The notes beneath the pieces were generated by a model that was not told the origin of the DNA, did no database searches, and saw only the letters and a program-made list of their open reading frames with translations. From positions 1 to 6,143 of the forward strand of contig CAZVUW010000136.1 in assembly GCA_964629825.1 (NCBI GenBank): a stretch of DNA of 6,143 nt. The letters run 5' to 3'. Below, piece by piece: positions 3,562-6,143 of this stretch. Positions within the stretch are counted from its first letter, which is position 1; the number at the start of each line of letters is the position of its first letter. The position numbers and the translations under genes were made by a program. This DNA comes from CAZVUW01 sp964629825 (GTDB taxonomy: Bacteria > Actinomycetota > Nitriliruptoria > Euzebyales > Egibacteraceae).

Positions 3562-6045
3562 ATGCGCTCGAGCCTTCTCGCGCCCATTCCTCAAAGCAGC
3601 ACCCGCACGGCCAGGCCTGCGCGCCGCATCGACAGCGCCACCCGGGCCGCTGGTTCGCGTGCCCGCCCGCAGCTCGGGCACGTCGACGTCCTCGCCCTGC
3701 AGCGCCAGGCGGGCAACCGGGCCGTTGTGCAGCTCATGGGCGCGGGCCCGGCGCGTCAGGGCCCGGCGCGTCAGGGCCCGGCTGCCAAGGGCCACGCGGC
3801 GCCCCAGGGCCCCGCGGCAGGACAGGGGTCGTCAGGGAATCGTCAGGGTGGTCTGACGATTCAGCGCCACAGCTCCTGGGAGCACCAGCTCATCGGCGAC
3901 CTGACAACCCAGGAGCTGGCGACCCTCGGCGCCTCACGTGATGTGGCCGAGTCCACCACCGGCAAGGCGGTGGTCGGCGGCAAGCAGTTCAGCACCAAGA
4001 GCGTCCTGCACGTGATCCAGCAGGAGGTTCGCCGCCTGAGCTACTTCGCCGAGGTCGGTCCGGTCTCGACCACCGGGCTGGCGGACAAAGAGAAGGAGCT
4101 GAAGGCCAAGGACAAGAAGGACCGCGTCAAGAAGGACCCGACGCAGCAGAACTCCCCGGACTGGCAGGTCAAGCTGGTCAACGTCCCGCTGAACAGCGGC
4201 CACAACGTCCTGGTCACCTACGGCGAGCTCAACACCTTGGGCGACTACTTCGGCAGCGTCGACGAGATGAAGAAGGTCGACGTGAACTGGCTCGATCGGC
4301 TCGTCCGGGGGATCCGCAAGAGCACTCTCAACCAGCTGGTCAAGCTCTACGCGGAGGTCAAGAAGCTCAAGGACGACCACCGGCTGAAGCCCGGCCGCAA
4401 GACCGCCGAGGAGAAGGCGGCCGAGCAGCTCGGCGTCAAGGACCTCAAGTTCCGGTCGCACATCAAGAAGGAGTGGCTGGGCCTCGGCCAGAAGGGCAAG
4501 GACAACGCCCTGCCCATCGGTGGCGTCATGAACGAGCTGAAGCTGATGGGCGCGGGCCCGGGTCTCGGCACGATCCTCGGGAAGAAGAAGCCGAACATCG
4601 GCGGGGACGAGACCACCTCCTACAAGTCCACCTTGGCCCGAAACGCCTGCCACTTCGCGCCCGAGAGCTGGCACGCGTGGGCGCAGCACCACAAGGAGGC
4701 GCGCGTCCTCGCACAGGCCGCCGCCGCGGAGATCGCCAAGGCGAAGAACCTCGCGACCACCTTCAAGCAGAACAAGAAGAACAAGGTCTTCGATCAGCGG
4801 CCGCTTGACTACTACGAGGCCGACACCCAGGTCCGCGTGGCCAAGGCGACTGCCGCGAAGATGGCGAACGAGGCGCTGCTCGTCAACGGCTTCGGGGACC
4901 ATTACCTCCAGGACTCTTACGCGGCCGGCCACCTGATCAACAAGACCCAGATCATGCAGTACTACGTGCGCTGGCTCGACACCAAGAAGTGGTTCTGGGA
5001 CGCGCACTTCGACAAGAACTGGCGCATGGCCCAGAACATGGCCTACGAGCAGACGGGCATCTCCGATCCCACACAGTTCGACAAGTCGAAGGTGGGCAAG
5101 GACCGCACCATCAACAACAAGTCAGTCCCCTCGGGCATCAACCCCCAGACGGTCGAGAACGCCAAGCTCGACTGGAAGACCATGGCGCTCGCGCTGGGTC
5201 TCCAGGTTCCGACAGCCCTGACGCCCGGCTCGGACTCCGAGAAGCTCTTCAGCGCCTGGCAGGCCAAGGAGTTCAAGGCCAAGATCAAGCACAAGGACCG
5301 GACCCTGTCGGAGCTGAAGGCGCTCGGCAAGACGGCTGGTCTCACGGAGCTCCAGACGACCTTCGCCGTCCTCGACCTGCTGCGCGCGGGGATCGTGCGC
5401 TTCTCCGACTATGGCGTCGAGCAGGCCGGCATGTCGCTCGGGCAGTTCTATGCCAAGGTCAAGGACAAGACGAGCTTCAAGCTCCGCTCGGCCTTCATCC
5501 CGAAGGGCCAGATGCCGACCAAGCAGGAGGTTGCCGACAAGGCCCTGGCAGTGAGCTACAAGGAGTACCTGGAGTTCATGAACTCCAGCTTCATCCAGAA
5601 GGCCACGAACAACCTGCACGACCACTTCTGCCAGAACGGGCTGGAGGTCTTCGCCGGCGATCAGCCGAACGTGCACTTCAAGATCTACGGCGACAACAAC
5701 ATGCTGCAGAAGACCGCCACGGAAGGCCTGGCGCACTCCTCGACGACAGCCAAGATGTCCCAGGACTCGATCCAGGAGATCCTCGACGGTCAGACGCCCA
5801 CCCACACGATGGACGACATCATCAAGCGCTTCCCGGACGCGGTCGCCTGGCCGGACGTCAACGGGACGAAGATGAGCCTGGAGGACTGGCACAACAAGCC
5901 CAACGCTCTCGAGGCCTTCTGCGCCGACGAGATCTTCCCGAAGATGAGCGACCTCAAGAAGATGATCCCGTCCAAGATCGCTCCCGGACTGCTGGGCTCC
6001 ACCCTCGGCCAGATCAGCAACGTCCACCCGGGCGAGGCCTTCTAG
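3562..6045 (+). CDS. 827-residue modular protein: LQRQAGNRAV-type N-terminus plus zinc-phospholipase-like helical body; putative eCIS-type cargo/effector
   Basis: I know no named family for the full length. Residues 1-43 are Arg-rich with no signal peptide. Residues 44-59 (LALQRQAGNRAVVQLM) match an LQRxxGNxAVxxL motif recurring near the N-terminus of actinobacterial proteins linked to extracellular contractile injection systems, including DUF4157 proteins. Residues 60-97 are a Gly/Pro/Gln/Ala linker, followed by IQRHSSWEHQLIGDL (100-114). The rest is mostly helical, soluble and Lys-rich, without transmembrane segments. NACHFAPESWHAW (361-373) precedes GDHYLQDSYAAGH, whose His447-x3-Asp451-x5-His457 has the spacing of zinc ligands in Bacillus cereus phospholipase C (His118, Asp122, His128) and P1 nuclease. 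NNLHDHF (683-689) and FKIYGD (706-711) follow and may complete the site. Lysine makes up about 10 % of the protein (roughly 80 residues by hand count), against one to seven in each complete neighbour examined. I infer a metal-dependent hydrolase-like effector or structural cargo. A non-enzymatic role is possible because the remaining zinc ligands are not assigned. No immunity gene is visible. Confidence 0.6.
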   Translation: MRSSLLAPIPQSSTRTARPARRIDSATRAAGSRARPQLGHVDVLALQRQAGNRAVVQLMGAGPARQGPARQGPAAKGHAAPQGPAAGQGSSGNRQGGLTIQRHSSWEHQLIGDLTTQELATLGASRDVAESTTGKAVVGGKQFSTKSVLHVIQQEVRRLSYFAEVGPVSTTGLADKEKELKAKDKKDRVKKDPTQQNSPDWQVKLVNVPLNSGHNVLVTYGELNTLGDYFGSVDEMKKVDVNWLDRLVRGIRKSTLNQLVKLYAEVKKLKDDHRLKPGRKTAEEKAAEQLGVKDLKFRSHIKKEWLGLGQKGKDNALPIGGVMNELKLMGAGPGLGTILGKKKPNIGGDETTSYKSTLARNACHFAPESWHAWAQHHKEARVLAQAAAAEIAKAKNLATTFKQNKKNKVFDQRPLDYYEADTQVRVAKATAAKMANEALLVNGFGDHYLQDSYAAGHLINKTQIMQYYVRWLDTKKWFWDAHFDKNWRMAQNMAYEQTGISDPTQFDKSKVGKDRTINNKSVPSGINPQTVENAKLDWKTMALALGLQVPTALTPGSDSEKLFSAWQAKEFKAKIKHKDRTLSELKALGKTAGLTELQTTFAVLDLLRAGIVRFSDYGVEQAGMSLGQFYAKVKDKTSFKLRSAFIPKGQMPTKQEVADKALAVSYKEYLEFMNSSFIQKATNNLHDHFCQNGLEVFAGDQPNVHFKIYGDNNMLQKTATEGLAHSSTTAKMSQDSIQEILDGQTPTHTMDDIIKRFPDAVAWPDVNGTKMSLEDWHNKPNALEAFCADEIFPKMSDLKKMIPSKIAPGLLGSTLGQISNVHPGEAF
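3744..3782 (+). repeat. 15-bp tandem repeat in the linker of the 827-residue protein
   Basis: GGGCCCGGCGCGTCA is present twice in perfect tandem (3744-3758 and 3759-3773), followed by the first nine bases of a third copy (3774-3782). It encodes GPARQ-GPARQ-GPAAK and keeps the frame, so slippage would lengthen or shorten the linker by five residues at a time. Confidence 0.85.
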
Positions 6046-6073
6046 CCCGCGCCGGCCCCGCTCCCCGCCCACT

Positions 6074-6083
6074 TCGATGTTGT
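6074..6083 (+). repeat. Single copy of the TCGATGTTGT half-site
   Basis: These ten bases are identical to 2366-2375 in the left arm of the inverted repeat upstream of the permease. Both copies follow a CCGCCC-containing stretch at similar distance. No complementary arm is seen within the remaining 60 bases. It may be a shared regulator site or coincidence. Confidence 0.35.
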
Positions 6084-6100
6084 TTTCGGGCTCATCGCCA

Positions 6101-6131
6101 GGAACCGTGGACGTCGGCTGACACGGGTTCC
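6101..6131. terminator. Hairpin downstream of the 827-residue gene; possible terminator
   Basis: GGAACCGTG (6101-6109) pairs with CACGGGTTCC (6122-6131) with one bulged G, leaving a twelve-base loop. It lies 56 bases after the TAG of the 827-residue gene. There is no T-tract, and the window ends soon after, so a terminator and a regulatory site for the next gene cannot be told apart. Confidence 0.4.
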
Positions 6132-6143
6132 GTCGTGAACGCC

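Noticed and set aside
2506..3795. A 429-codon minus-strand open frame opposite the nuclease
   Set aside because: It is the antisense shadow of a gene with all PD-(D/E)XK motifs intact and itself shows no family signature.
3934..5007. A 357-codon minus-strand open frame rich in Leu, Val and Asp, and a similar one at 5122-6072
   Set aside because: Their composition mirrors the AAG/GAG/CTC-rich codons of the sense gene; they show no start signals or recognisable domains, although they resemble proteins superficially.
6101..6131. A partial tRNA or T-loop suggested by GGGTTCC near the right edge
   Set aside because: There is no acceptor or anticodon arm pairing around it, and the bases are better explained by a simple hairpin.

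Overview
The window is very GC-rich (roughly 70 %). It uses GTG as well as ATG starts and carries short, tightly packed genes with four-base overlaps. Its proteins are rich in Ala, Arg and Val and poor in Lys. Together with the protein families present, this points to a high-GC actinobacterium. I cannot name a genus from sequence alone.

Layout. (1) Bases 1-234 hold the 3' end of a plus-strand gene that looks like the C-terminus of a sulfotransferase. (2) Bases 231-2322 hold a minus-strand cluster of three membrane proteins. Read in transcription order these are a TauE/SafE-family permease (GTG start with a strong ribosome binding site), a 95-residue DUF1634-type three-helix protein whose ATG overlaps the permease stop, and a DUF368/PopT-like polyprenyl-phosphate translocase. 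The DUF368 stop codon overlaps the sulfotransferase stop codon in a shared CTAG. (3) Bases 2323-2499 are a divergent intergenic region dominated by a perfect 12-bp inverted repeat (46-nt hairpin). (4) Bases 2500-3456 encode a stand-alone RecB/Cas4-like PD-(D/E)XK nuclease with a four-cysteine Fe-S cluster signature. (5) Bases 3457-3561 carry a 34-bp near-perfect palindrome and then a GGAGGG ribosome binding site. (6) Bases 3562-6045 encode an 827-residue protein with an N-terminal LQRQAGNRAV-type motif, a short Gly/Pro/Gln/Ala linker and a long Lys-rich helical body. (7) The last 98 bases hold one hairpin and a ten-base copy of the half-site found in the 2365-2410 inverted repeat.

The permease and DUF1634 protein very probably work together, and DUF368 may be co-transcribed with them. 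The nuclease is an independent plus-strand gene. The most interesting gene is the 827-residue protein. Its N-terminus resembles the leader motif that recurs in actinobacterial proteins associated with extracellular contractile injection systems (eCIS). Its body holds an H-x3-D-x5-H signature with the same spacing as the zinc ligands of the phospholipase C/P1 nuclease superfamily. The lysine content jumps sharply at the boundary between the two parts. I infer a modular, non-Sec-exported effector or cargo protein. No injection-system structural gene and no obvious immunity gene is visible inside the window.
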